Positions 27,201 through 35,209 of a DNA stretch of 64,000 nucleotides are shown here, one piece after another. Made by a program: the position numbers and the translations under genes. The notes beneath the pieces are model-generated. The model was not told the origin of the DNA and ran no database searches. It worked only from the letters and a program-made list of their open reading frames with translations. This stretch comes from Pontibacterium granulatum (GTDB lineage: Bacteria > Pseudomonadota > Gammaproteobacteria > Pseudomonadales > Balneatricaceae): contig NZ_JASBRH010000004.1 in NCBI RefSeq assembly GCF_029961155.1, forward strand, positions 186,001 through 250,000, written 5' to 3'. Position 1 is the first letter of the stretch. Each line of letters starts with the position of its first letter.

Positions 27201-28073
27201 ATGACAACACACACTGAGATCGCGGCGCCACGCCGCGCAAAATGGCAGCTGAAACTGCCGCTGCTAATCTGGTTCTCCATCGCTTGGCTGGCACTGATGC
27301 TGCTGATCGCTGTCACCGGCGACCTGTGGCAGCCCTACGAATACCAGGCAATCGACCTGCACGCTCGTCTGCAACCGCCGGTGTGGCTGGAAGGCGGTAG
27401 CTGGAGTCATATCTTCGGCACCGACCACCTGGGGCGCGACGTACTCAGCCGTCTGGTGACCTCCATCCAGGTAAGCCTGCTGGTAGCGCTGGTCGGCACC
27501 CTGATCGGCGCGGTGATGGGCACCCTGATTGGCCTTATCGCCGCCCACTTCCGTGGCTGGGTGGATGACCTAGTGATGATCGCCATCGACTACCAGGCAG
27601 CGATCCCGTTTATGATCCTGGCCCTGGCGGTGGTAGCGTTCTTCAGCAACAGCCTACTGCTGTTTATCCTGTTGATGGGGATTTACGGCTGGGAACGTTA
27701 CGCCCGTATCACTCGCGGTCTGGCACTTTCCTCGATCCAACACGGCTATGCGGTGGCGGTACGTACTTTGGGTGCCTCGCCCTGGCGCATCTACGGGCGC
27801 CATATCTTACCCAACATCGCCAACGCGTTGATCGTTAACATGACGCTGAACTTCCCGCAGACCATTATGCTGGAAACCTCATTGAGTTTCCTGGGGCTGG
27901 GGATTCAGCCACCGATGACCAGTTTGGGTAACATGGTGGGCTTTGGCCGCGACTACCTGCTCACCGCCTGGTGGCTGGCCTCCTTGCCAGCACTGGTTAT
28001 TTTCTTCACCACTCTGGCCTTTGCCCTGCTGGGTGACTGGGTGCGTGACAGGCTGGACCCGACCAGCCGTTAA
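27201..28073 (+). CDS. ABC importer permease, DppC type
   Basis: A 290-residue permease with the DppC hallmarks: an N-terminal helix, the periplasmic FGTDHLGRDVLSRLVT segment, and the EAA loop AVAVRTLGASPWRIYGRHIL. It closes the five-gene importer operon and is followed after 10 bp by a strong terminator. Confidence 0.93.
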   Translation: MTTHTEIAAPRRAKWQLKLPLLIWFSIAWLALMLLIAVTGDLWQPYEYQAIDLHARLQPPVWLEGGSWSHIFGTDHLGRDVLSRLVTSIQVSLLVALVGTLIGAVMGTLIGLIAAHFRGWVDDLVMIAIDYQAAIPFMILALAVVAFFSNSLLLFILLMGIYGWERYARITRGLALSSIQHGYAVAVRTLGASPWRIYGRHILPNIANALIVNMTLNFPQTIMLETSLSFLGLGIQPPMTSLGNMVGFGRDYLLTAWWLASLPALVIFFTTLAFALLGDWVRDRLDPTSR

Positions 28074-28082
28074 CCTCAACCA

Positions 28083-28110
28083 CCGGGGAAGCACCGCTCC
28101 CCGGTTTTTT
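28083..28110 (+). terminator. rho-independent terminator of the ABC importer operon
   Basis: Perfect 7-bp stem ccgggga / tccccgg with an 8-base loop and six T residues. Confidence 0.9.
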
Positions 28111-28134
28111 ATCCACAGTCTGTAAGGAGCCCCC

Positions 28135-28449
28135 ATGGGCTGGATCTATCTGTTATTGGCCGGTCTCGCCGAGATGGGCTTTGTCTCCCTGCTGAAGCAA
28201 ACCCAGGGCTTTAGCAACCCCTTCGCCACCGTCGGCTTCCTCGGTTGTGCCGGTTTAAGTTTTTGGTTGCTGACCAAAGCCGCTGACAGCATCCCGGTGA
28301 CCATCGCCTACCCTGTTTGGGTGGGGATTGGTGCTGTGGGCGCCTTGCTGATTGGCGCACTCTTGTACGGCGAGTCGATGACGCTTACTAAACTGCTGTT
28401 TAGCGTGCTGCTGATCGGTTCGATCGTGGGGCTGAAATTCAGCAGTTAA
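28135..28449 (+). CDS. small multidrug resistance (SMR) family transporter
   Basis: A 104-residue protein with four transmembrane helices. The essential membrane glutamate is Glu13 (LLAGLAEMGF) and the third helix has the PVTIAYPVWVGIGAVGA signature. The sequence is nearer to the SugE/Gdx guanidinium-exporter branch (start MGWIYLLLAG) than to EmrE, but I cannot separate them with certainty. AAGGAG precedes the ATG by five bases. It has its own terminator upstream, so it is a separate unit. SMR proteins act as dimers, and a single gene implies a dual-topology homodimer. Confidence 0.88.
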   Translation: MGWIYLLLAGLAEMGFVSLLKQTQGFSNPFATVGFLGCAGLSFWLLTKAADSIPVTIAYPVWVGIGAVGALLIGALLYGESMTLTKLLFSVLLIGSIVGLKFSS

Positions 28450-28545
28450 GCGGATCTCAAAAAGGCTAATAATCCTATTACCAATTGCCAAAGCGCCTGC
28501 TGATCACTAAGGTCGCCTGATCGAATTCAGTAACGGACAGGTACC

Positions 28546-29862
28546 ATGACCGACGGGGACCAACGACCACAACTTTCACCCAACTATTTCAAGAAAGGCA
28601 GCCTGATCCTGTTTCTGGGGGTATTTGTGGGGTTTCTGGCGGATTACCTGTTTAACCTCACCCTCAGCAACACGCTTTCTAGTCACGAGTACGGTGATTA
28701 TAAAGTCGCCTACGCCTTCGCTGCGCTGGCCAGCGTGCTGATCCTGCTTGGTGGCGATCGGGTGGCGCCACGTATCCTGTCGGTCCCATTGTCCCGTGGG
28801 GACAACCGCTGCGTGTGGGAGTTTCTGCGGTTTTACCTGCTGATCGTCGCGGGCCTGTCATTGGCGGTGATTATCTGTACGGCCATCGGCGGCTACCTGC
28901 ATCTGGGCAGTACCGATCTGGCAGATCACCATCCGCTGTTGATGATGTCCTTTGTACTGCCGCTGATTGCCGTTGGTGCCTTGCTCAGCCGGATCCTGCA
29001 ATCGGCCCGACTGCTGGCGCTGTCCAACCTACCCTGGCGTATCGCCCTCCCCCTGCTGAAAATCGCGTTTATCGGTCTGATCTGGGGACTGTATGCCAAG
29101 GTGGAGCTGTGGCAAGTGATCGCCTCCGGGGCAACCGCAGCTTGTGTGATTATAGGGTGGCAATGGTACAAGCTGCGCCAGCTGGATCTGGTAGAGATAC
29201 AGCGTGCACCTGAAGCACGCGGCGGCCAGCGCTGGCTCCAACTGTCGATTCCGATGATGCTGGCGATGCTTATCACCCTGGGGTTGAACCAGATTGATCT
29301 GTTTATGCTGGAGCTTCTGGCGCTGGAACATGATGTGGGACACTTTGCAGCGGCTGCAACCACCGCCCATATGCTGCCGGTGGCACAGGTGACGGTCGCG
29401 GGATTATTCCTGCCGTTGATCGCTCCGGCAATGGAACAAGGCGAACACACCGCACGCGCGCTGTTTTGGCGCGGCCAGAAGCTGATCACCCTGGTGATTG
29501 TCACACTTACCCTATTCCTGATCGTCGCCGGACAGTGGTTACTGTCGTTCTTTGGCGAAGATTTCCTGCAGGCGCAACAGGCACTGATCTACCTGATCTC
29601 CGGTTATGCCGTGTGGGCGCTGGCGGCGTTTTCCTCCACCTGGCTGCAGTACAGTCACCGCGGTACCTATGTGGTGGTGATCGGTTGTCTCACGCTTTCG
29701 ATTGACGCCCTCTGCAACCTTTGGCTGATCCCCCGTTACAGCATCAACGGCGCCGCCATCGCCACCCTGATCGCTATGAGCCTGGCGGCACTGATGACCT
29801 GGGCAGCGTATTACTGGCATCAGGTGCAGACCCGGCTTCACTCCCAGAGACCATCGATCTAA
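28546..29862 (+). CDS. Wzx-like polysaccharide flippase (MOP superfamily)
   Basis: A 438-residue integral membrane protein with about twelve hydrophobic helices and the MOP-exporter pattern: a short N-terminal cytoplasmic tail, FLGVFVGFLADYLFNLTLSN, and in the second half IPRYSINGAAIATLIA, which is common in O-antigen and exopolysaccharide flippases. Such proteins move lipid-linked sugars across the inner membrane. No glycosyltransferase genes are adjacent, so it stands alone and its cargo is unknown. Confidence 0.8.
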   Translation: MTDGDQRPQLSPNYFKKGSLILFLGVFVGFLADYLFNLTLSNTLSSHEYGDYKVAYAFAALASVLILLGGDRVAPRILSVPLSRGDNRCVWEFLRFYLLIVAGLSLAVIICTAIGGYLHLGSTDLADHHPLLMMSFVLPLIAVGALLSRILQSARLLALSNLPWRIALPLLKIAFIGLIWGLYAKVELWQVIASGATAACVIIGWQWYKLRQLDLVEIQRAPEARGGQRWLQLSIPMMLAMLITLGLNQIDLFMLELLALEHDVGHFAAAATTAHMLPVAQVTVAGLFLPLIAPAMEQGEHTARALFWRGQKLITLVIVTLTLFLIVAGQWLLSFFGEDFLQAQQALIYLISGYAVWALAAFSSTWLQYSHRGTYVVVIGCLTLSIDALCNLWLIPRYSINGAAIATLIAMSLAALMTWAAYYWHQVQTRLHSQRPSI

Positions 29863-29866
29863 CGGT

Positions 29867-30649
29867 TTACTGCGCCGTCCAGCCGCCGTCCATGGTCAGC
29901 GAGGTCCCGGTCATGGAAGCAGCTGCGTCACTGCACAGGAACCGGGATGCGTCACCCAACTGTTCGACGGTGACAAACTTCTTGGTGGGCTGCGCTTTCA
30001 GCAGCACATCGCGTTTCACGTCCTCTTCACTGATACCCCGGGCCTTGGCCGTGTCCGGGATCTGTTTCTCCACCAGCGGGGTGAGCACGTAACCCGGGCA
30101 GATCGCATTTACCGTCACGCCCTGTTCTGCCACTTCCAAGGCAACCGTTTTGGTGAAACCGATCAGGCCATGTTTGGCCGCCACATAGGCCGACTTGTAC
30201 GGAGAGGCCACCAGCCCGTGGGCGGATGCCAGGTTGATGATGCGCCCCCAACCACGTGCTTTCATCCCCGGCAATACCAGGCGGGTGGTATGGAATGCAC
30301 TGGTGAGGTTGATCGCCATGATCGCGTCCCACTTCTCAGTCGGAAACTCATCCACCGGCGCCACATACTGGATGCCGGCGTTGTTAACCAGTACATCGAT
30401 CTGGCCAAAGGCGGTCTCCGCCTGCGCCACCATCGCTTCGATCTCTGTTGACAGGGTCATATCGGCATCGGAATAGAGCACTTGCACGCCATAGCTGTTT
30501 TCAAGATCCTGGCGAATCTGTTCAATCTGCCCGGCATCACCAAAACCGTTCAGCATGATATTCATGCCGCTTTTGGCAAGTGCGGTGGCAATACCTAAAC
30601 CGATGCCGCTGGTCGAACCGGTCACAATGGCGTTTTTTGGCTGGGTCAT
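29867..30649 (-). CDS. bdhA: D-3-hydroxybutyrate dehydrogenase
   Basis: Short-chain dehydrogenase that oxidises D-3-hydroxybutyrate to acetoacetate with NAD+, used in the mobilisation of PHB or uptake of ketone bodies. The 260 residues contain the glycine-rich TGSTSGIGLGIA, NNAG at 89-92, catalytic Ser142, Tyr155 and Lys159 (SAYVAAKH), and the terminal GTSLTMDGGWTAQ found in HBDH. The substrate-contacting segment AICPGYVLTPLVEKQIPD matches HBDH more than generic SDR enzymes. It is convergent with the flippase gene (4-bp gap) and has a candidate sigma-54 promoter upstream. Confidence 0.9.
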   Translation of the reverse strand: MTQPKNAIVTGSTSGIGLGIATALAKSGMNIMLNGFGDAGQIEQIRQDLENSYGVQVLYSDADMTLSTEIEAMVAQAETAFGQIDVLVNNAGIQYVAPVDEFPTEKWDAIMAINLTSAFHTTRLVLPGMKARGWGRIINLASAHGLVASPYKSAYVAAKHGLIGFTKTVALEVAEQGVTVNAICPGYVLTPLVEKQIPDTAKARGISEEDVKRDVLLKAQPTKKFVTVEQLGDASRFLCSDAAASMTGTSLTMDGGWTAQ

Positions 30650-30693
30650 CCGAGAGTCTCCGTTAGCTCTTGTTATTGGTCAGAGTGATCCAC

Positions 30694-30720
30694 GCTCCTG
30701 TGCGCATCAGGCGCAGGAGC
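30694..30720. repeat. inverted repeat in the leader of bdhA
   Basis: gctcctgtgc / gcgcaggagc forms a 9- to 10-bp dyad (one wobble) with a 7-base centre. It lies 45-71 bases upstream of the bdhA start, between the start and the sigma-54-like promoter. It could be a regulator site or a leader hairpin. Confidence 0.45.
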
Positions 30721-30736
30721 TGGAAACAACCACTAG

Positions 30737-30753
30737 AGCAAGACAGAGGCCAA
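30737..30753 (-). promoter_or_regulatory. candidate sigma-54 promoter of bdhA
   Basis: On the minus strand ttggcctctgtcttgct has the invariant GG and GC separated by ten bases and a TTGC at -12; the -24 element has TTGGC. Control of hydroxybutyrate dehydrogenase by sigma-54 and an enhancer-binding protein is known in Pseudomonas. The match is good but not perfect (CCTC in place of CACG). Confidence 0.4.
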
Positions 30754-30883
30754 TCAAAAAAATACTTATATAAAACAGACAGTTGTAAGCAACACACCGA
30801 AAAAGGACGGATGATCGTTCACTGATTCTGGATAAATATCCATACACTCAAATTACACGCTGTCCGATATTCCAGACAGACAC

Positions 30884-30914
30884 AAAAAAACCGGCACAAA
30901 GGGCCGGTTTTTTT
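30884..30914 (-). terminator. terminator of the di-iron oxygenase operon
   Basis: Stem ccggc / gccgg extended by A-T pairs, flanked by seven A on one side and seven T on the other, so it works in both directions. It follows the reductase stop by about 20 bases. Confidence 0.85.
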
Positions 30915-30932
30915 ATGCAAGGTTCGTGTTAA

Positions 30933-31976
30933 TCAGACCAGTCGATCTTCCGCCGGTGTTTCAGGCAGTGCCTGATCAAAGAAACCTTCGGTGTGGATCA
31001 TATCGTCCTGTGCACCCAGCGCTTTGGCTGCCGCAATACAGTCATCCACAAATTCCGGGCTGCCCGCGATGTAGATCGCGTACTTGGACAGATCCGGATA
31101 GTGATCCTTCAGAATGCCCGGGATACGGCCGAACAACATGCCCGCTTTCTCTTCACGGGTCAGGGTCGGCAGGAACTTGAAGCGGCGGTGACGCACGTTC
31201 CACAGCTCCAGCTGACCTTTACAGTAGATATCTTCTTCGCGTTGGGCGGAGAACATCAGGTGTACCGGCTTGTTGAAGCCGCGGCGCAGGGCCGCATCCG
31301 CCAGCCCCATGATCGGCGCAAGACCGGTACCGGCAGCCAGACAGAGTACCGGCGCATCGGTACTTGGGTCACCGATAAAGGTGCCGTACGGACCGGAGAT
31401 GTTCACCATAGTGCCGGCGTGTACTTCGTCGTGCACCCAGTTACTGGTCTTGCCCTCAGGTACGCGGGTGATCTGCAATACGATCTCGCCATCCGGACGT
31501 GGCGCGTTGGCGATGGAGTAGGAACGTGGCGTAATGGTGCGATTGGTATCGGTCAGGCTGACATACTGACCCGGCCAGAAGCGCAACGCTTCACCCACAG
31601 GACGCAGACGGATCTCGGCGATACGTGGTGTGCGTTCGATACGGTCTACCACCATGCAACGTACGTTCTCTTTTGGCGGGAACAGTTTTGGCATCGCATC
31701 GTCGGTACCCCAGTCGATCTCCAGGGAGTCACCCAACGGCTTACACATACACATCAGGCCGTAGCCTTCAGCACGCTCTTCCTGGGACAGAGCCATGTCC
31801 ATTACCAGGCCCTGGTCGAACTCACCTTCCAGAACCTTAACCTTACACTCACCACAGGCACCGGCACGGCAGTTGTTAGGCAGGGCGTAACCCGCGTTTT
31901 CCAGGGTTTCCAGTACGGTTTCACCGGACTTGGCTTCCACCTCTTTACCGGACGGGGATAAACGGATCGTAGTCAT
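30933..31976 (-). CDS. [2Fe-2S]/FAD oxidoreductase, electron-transfer component of the adjacent oxygenase
   Basis: A 347-residue reductase. ATG 31976 is chosen because GGAGG lies five bases upstream. The N-terminal plant-type ferredoxin domain has Cys36, Cys41, Cys44 (CRAGACGEC) and Cys76. The FAD domain has RSYSIANAP, and the NAD(P)H domain has CLAAGTGLAPIMGLA and the late YIAGSPEFVDDC. The order ferredoxin-FAD-NAD is that of reductases for bacterial multicomponent monooxygenases and dihydroxylases. It follows the di-iron gene by about 100 bp on the same strand and shares its terminator, so it is the likely NAD(P)H-to-oxygenase electron carrier. Confidence 0.88.
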   Translation of the reverse strand: MTTIRLSPSGKEVEAKSGETVLETLENAGYALPNNCRAGACGECKVKVLEGEFDQGLVMDMALSQEERAEGYGLMCMCKPLGDSLEIDWGTDDAMPKLFPPKENVRCMVVDRIERTPRIAEIRLRPVGEALRFWPGQYVSLTDTNRTITPRSYSIANAPRPDGEIVLQITRVPEGKTSNWVHDEVHAGTMVNISGPYGTFIGDPSTDAPVLCLAAGTGLAPIMGLADAALRRGFNKPVHLMFSAQREEDIYCKGQLELWNVRHRRFKFLPTLTREEKAGMLFGRIPGILKDHYPDLSKYAIYIAGSPEFVDDCIAAAKALGAQDDMIHTEGFFDQALPETPAEDRLV

Positions 31977-32082
31977 ACTCACCTCCGGGCTCTGAACCTA
32001 ATCAATCAGCCCTAAAACATAAAACAAAGCAGCCAACCCGGGAAACCCGAGCGGCTGCGCAGTGACTAGCAAAGGGACGGGA

Positions 32083-33108
32083 TCAGAAGATTGGGATGAT
32101 GTCTGCTGCGTCCAGGTCTGCCTGAGTCACTTCTTCACCGGTGATGTCCACTTCAGGGATCGCCGGGAATGGAGTGTCGTACTTATCCAGAACCGCTTTC
32201 AGGTTCAGCATCGCTTCACGCCAGTTGTCTTTCTTCGCATCGAAGCTTGGGATACCAAAGCCCGCTTCACGAGCGATCTCTTCCGCTTCACGCTGAGTGG
32301 AGATGAAGTCTTCCGGCAGATCCCAGAACTCTGCTGGCGGCTCGAACAGTACCGCAGACAGGAACAGGTAACCTGCGCGGATCTGCTTGGTGATGATCTT
32401 CTTCTCTTCGTCGGACAGCTTCGGATAGTCGCGTTCCATCAGGGACAGACAGATCGCCATGTGGCGGCCTTCGTCGCGACCGATGTTTTTAAACGCTTCC
32501 TGGAATACCAGCTCTTCACAGCTCAGGGACATCTGTTTGAAGATGGTCGCCGCCGCGATCTCACCCATCAGGAAGGAACTGAACAGTACCGCCAGGCTGT
32601 ACTTAGGTACGGCCTGTTTGTAACCGTTCCAGTAACGACCGCCGTTGTAGTACAACCACGCAGCGTTGCGCTTCAGGCGCTTACCCAGGTCGGTTTTTGG
32701 CTCGTATTCCAGCGGGCTGTTGGATTCCAGCAGCTTGGTGATTGCCAGACCACACATCTGTTCGTGGTTCTGTTCGTCACGGGTAACGGAGAAGAAGCAA
32801 CGACGGATCGCGTCTTCTTCGTGGTCTTCATAGGTCTTGATAAATGCTTCGGCAAATACCGGTGGTGCAGATGCATCGAATACGGACAGCAGGGTCCACC
32901 AGTAAGCAATCGCTTCACGCTCTTCCCAAGAGTAGCTTTCTACATTGAAAGTATCCCAAGGCAGATCTTTCGGGTTCCAGGCTTCACGCAGAGAAGCATC
33001 CCAGATCTCTTCGGCCTTGGAGGTCTTGGTTTCCCAGCTCAACGGGTAGATGTTTGGCTGAGGCGTTTCTGGTGGCATTTCCATGGTGTGAGCGATCTTA
33101 TCGTGCAT
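32083..33108 (-). CDS. ferritin-like di-iron oxygenase, uncharacterised
   Basis: A 341-residue soluble, mainly helical protein. ATG 33108 is taken as start as it has AGAGG nine bases upstream; ATG 33114 has only two bases of spacing. Two E-x-x-H iron motifs are clear: RDEQNHEQM (Glu112, His115) and RDEGRHMAI (Glu213, His216). A bridging Glu is likely at 183 (FLMGEIAAA) and the first-helix Glu is probably one of those in the 87-98 region. This is the ligand pattern of the R2/soluble-monooxygenase superfamily, but the protein is shorter than bacterial multicomponent monooxygenase alpha subunits (about 500) and lacks the BoxB length. With the reductase downstream it should be an O2-dependent oxygenase or desaturase. 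I cannot name the substrate. Confidence 0.78.
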   Translation of the reverse strand: MHDKIAHTMEMPPETPQPNIYPLSWETKTSKAEEIWDASLREAWNPKDLPWDTFNVESYSWEEREAIAYWWTLLSVFDASAPPVFAEAFIKTYEDHEEDAIRRCFFSVTRDEQNHEQMCGLAITKLLESNSPLEYEPKTDLGKRLKRNAAWLYYNGGRYWNGYKQAVPKYSLAVLFSSFLMGEIAAATIFKQMSLSCEELVFQEAFKNIGRDEGRHMAICLSLMERDYPKLSDEEKKIITKQIRAGYLFLSAVLFEPPAEFWDLPEDFISTQREAEEIAREAGFGIPSFDAKKDNWREAMLNLKAVLDKYDTPFPAIPEVDITGEEVTQADLDAADIIPIF

Positions 33109-33166
33109 GAGCATAACCTCTGATTGGGGTGTTGTTATTTTTAAGTCCGCTCAAATTTAGCACTTA

Positions 33167-33329
33167 TGATACAAAACACAACATTACAAATACTCGTTGC
33201 GTATCACTTTAACAAAACACACAAACACATCACAAAAAACATTATATATTTGTTTTTAAAACACTTTTAAATAAAAACGAGAACCAATTTCAAGTATCAA
33301 GCATCATTTTTACGCTATTTTAATGATAC
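33167..33329. promoter_or_regulatory. four TGATAC/GTATCA motifs upstream of the di-iron gene
   Basis: TGATAC occurs at 33167-33172 and 33324-33329, and its complement GTATCA at 33201-33206 and 33294-33299, in an AT-rich region. Each extends to TGATAC followed by an A-rich trio. Such density within 163 bases is far above chance and suggests a regulator bound at several sites. Confidence 0.45.
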
Positions 33330-33355
33330 GAAATACCAAGATTAGATACAGTCTT

Positions 33356-33369
33356 TTGACTCAGATCAA
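33356..33369. promoter_or_regulatory. Fnr/Anr-type box
   Basis: TTGACTCAGATCAA matches the Fnr/Anr consensus TTGAT-n4-ATCAA with one mismatch. It lies about 130 bases upstream of the SBP-GGDEF gene and about 250 bases upstream of the divergent di-iron gene, so oxygen could affect either. Confidence 0.55.
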
Positions 33370-33501
33370 TTTTTACCCGTACCAACACTCTTCGTAGTCA
33401 GGACTCTCCCTTTTCTAAACAACATACAAGATTCGATTTAGCCCGATCCCCACTCTATTGCTACGCTTTAAGCACCGAAGATCTGTAAGGACTTATTGTT
33501 T

Positions 33502-34947
33502 ATGGGATTAAGGGAAACGTGCCTGCGATTGACTGCACTTTTATTGTTAGGCGGCGCTTCATGTGTGTGCTCAGCCGAGCTTGAGCTTAGTGCGGAGGAG
33601 ACACAGTATCTCCGTGAGCGAGGCCCGGTAAAGGTATGTGTAGATCCCAACTGGATGCCATTCGAAGCGATCAACAGACAGGGCCAACACACCGGTGTCA
33701 GTGCGGACTTTATGAAAGAGTACGCCAAAATGCTCGGCGTAAAGCTCCAATTGGTCCCCACTGAGAATTGGTCAGAATCAATGCACAACGCTCGTGAGCG
33801 ACTCTGTGATGTGTTGCCGATGATCAACCAAAGCCCCGAGCGTGCACAGTTTCTCAACTTCACGGTGCCTTATGTGTCCATGCCGGTGGTGCTGATCACC
33901 GATCTGAAAGCCACTTACCTCGACGGTCTGAAAAGCCTTGAAGGCGAAAAGCTGGCAATCCCCGACGGTTATATCTTTGCCGAATACGTACGCAATAACT
34001 TCCCCCAACTGGATGTGATCTATCCTCCCTCCCTGCTGGAGTCACTGCGTGCGGTCATGAAGGGAGAGGTCACGGCTGCCATGGCGACCCTGCCTATTGC
34101 CCTCTACCAAATTGAGCGGCATGGCATGAATTCACTGAAAATTGGCGGCCATACGGATTTCACCATCGAGCTGGGCATCGGCATCCGTAACGACGACCTG
34201 CTGCTGACCACGGCCTTTCAGAAAGCGGTACTGGCAATCACAGAACAGCAGCGGGATGAGATTCTGTCCCGCTGGTACAACATTGAGGTGGAGCAGGCCC
34301 GAGACTACACCTTGCTGCTTGTACTGGTCGGGATTCTGTCGGTGTTTGCCGTATTTCTGGCCTACCGCAACTACAATAGCCGCCAGTTCAACGCCCAGCT
34401 TTCCAAGGTCAACGCCCGCCTGAACGACCGTAACCAGCGCCTGGAGCAGCTCGCCAAACGCGATTACCTCACCGGGGTCTATCACCGGGTGAACATGGAT
34501 GCGGAACTGGAACGGGATATCGAACACTGTAGCAACAACGGCCAGCCCCTCAACATCATCCTGTTCGACCTGGATGACTTCAGCAAACTGAACGTGGACT
34601 ACGGCCACGCTGTCGGTGATCTGGTGCTGGTAGAGATGAGCCGTCTGGTTGAAGAACGCCTGCCAGACAACGTCCAATTTGGACGCTGGGGCGGTGACAG
34701 TTTTCTGATCCTCTGCCCTCACACGCCCGTCGACATTGCCCAGAAAACCGCCGAGGCACTGGCCTCGTCCATCCACAGCCACCGCTTCACTGAAAACATC
34801 CAGCTAAGCGCTACCTTTGTGGTAGCCACCTGTCATCCGCATCAAAAACAGGCCTGTGTGATGAAAGATGTGGAGCGCCGCATCCGGCAATTGAAACAGG
34901 AGTCACCAGGCAGAGTGGTGTTTATGGATAGTGCGAACGAAAACTGA
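33502..34947 (+). CDS. periplasmic SBP_bac_3 sensor fused to a degenerate GGDEF domain
   Basis: A 481-residue membrane protein. Residues 1-25 form a signal or anchor; about 35-255 is an amino-acid-binding-type SBP_bac_3 domain (VKVCVDPNWMPFEAIN); about 265-290 is a transmembrane helix (YTLLLVLVGILSVFAVFLAY); about 310-475 is a GGDEF domain. The active-site loop reads GGDSF (397-401) in place of GGDEF, so the general glutamate is lost and diguanylate cyclase activity is doubtful; it may act as a c-di-GMP or GTP-binding sensor. ATG 33502 is used; a TTG at 33496 with AAGGA four bases upstream is a real alternative. An Fnr-type box lies upstream. Confidence 0.85.
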   Translation: MGLRETCLRLTALLLLGGASCVCSAELELSAEETQYLRERGPVKVCVDPNWMPFEAINRQGQHTGVSADFMKEYAKMLGVKLQLVPTENWSESMHNARERLCDVLPMINQSPERAQFLNFTVPYVSMPVVLITDLKATYLDGLKSLEGEKLAIPDGYIFAEYVRNNFPQLDVIYPPSLLESLRAVMKGEVTAAMATLPIALYQIERHGMNSLKIGGHTDFTIELGIGIRNDDLLLTTAFQKAVLAITEQQRDEILSRWYNIEVEQARDYTLLLVLVGILSVFAVFLAYRNYNSRQFNAQLSKVNARLNDRNQRLEQLAKRDYLTGVYHRVNMDAELERDIEHCSNNGQPLNIILFDLDDFSKLNVDYGHAVGDLVLVEMSRLVEERLPDNVQFGRWGGDSFLILCPHTPVDIAQKTAEALASSIHSHRFTENIQLSATFVVATCHPHQKQACVMKDVERRIRQLKQESPGRVVFMDSANEN

Positions 34948-35089
34948 GGCGTAAACGACCTCGTCATGTTGAATGAAATGCCGGCAACGCCAAGCGGTGT
35001 TTACACCACTTTATCGCCTCCTGCAGCTATAGAGACCGTGCACAAATATGCACTTTGGAGCATAAACCTAGTTGATCACCCCTCAATAC

Positions 35090-35103
35090 TTGATCCAGAT
35101 CAA
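35090..35103. promoter_or_regulatory. Fnr/Anr box, perfect consensus
   Basis: TTGATCCAGATCAA matches TTGAT-n4-ATCAA exactly. Its centre lies about 113 bases upstream of the start of the MASE1-GGDEF-EAL gene, within reach of an activator site, which suggests that this gene is controlled by oxygen. Confidence 0.65.
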
Positions 35104-35209
35104 AAGCTTTACCCTTTCTGCATATCAATCTCATTACTAGTACTTTTTTCGTAATATCCTTGCCGCTCTATTTTTCACAGTACAAATTTATGCAGTTTCA
35201 ACTTACTCC

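Noticed and set aside
30993-31961. 322-codon open frame on the plus strand
   Set aside because: Antisense to the [2Fe-2S]/FAD reductase.
32062-33123. 353-codon open frame on the plus strand
   Set aside because: Antisense to the di-iron oxygenase gene, whose ExxH motifs and partner reductase are clear.
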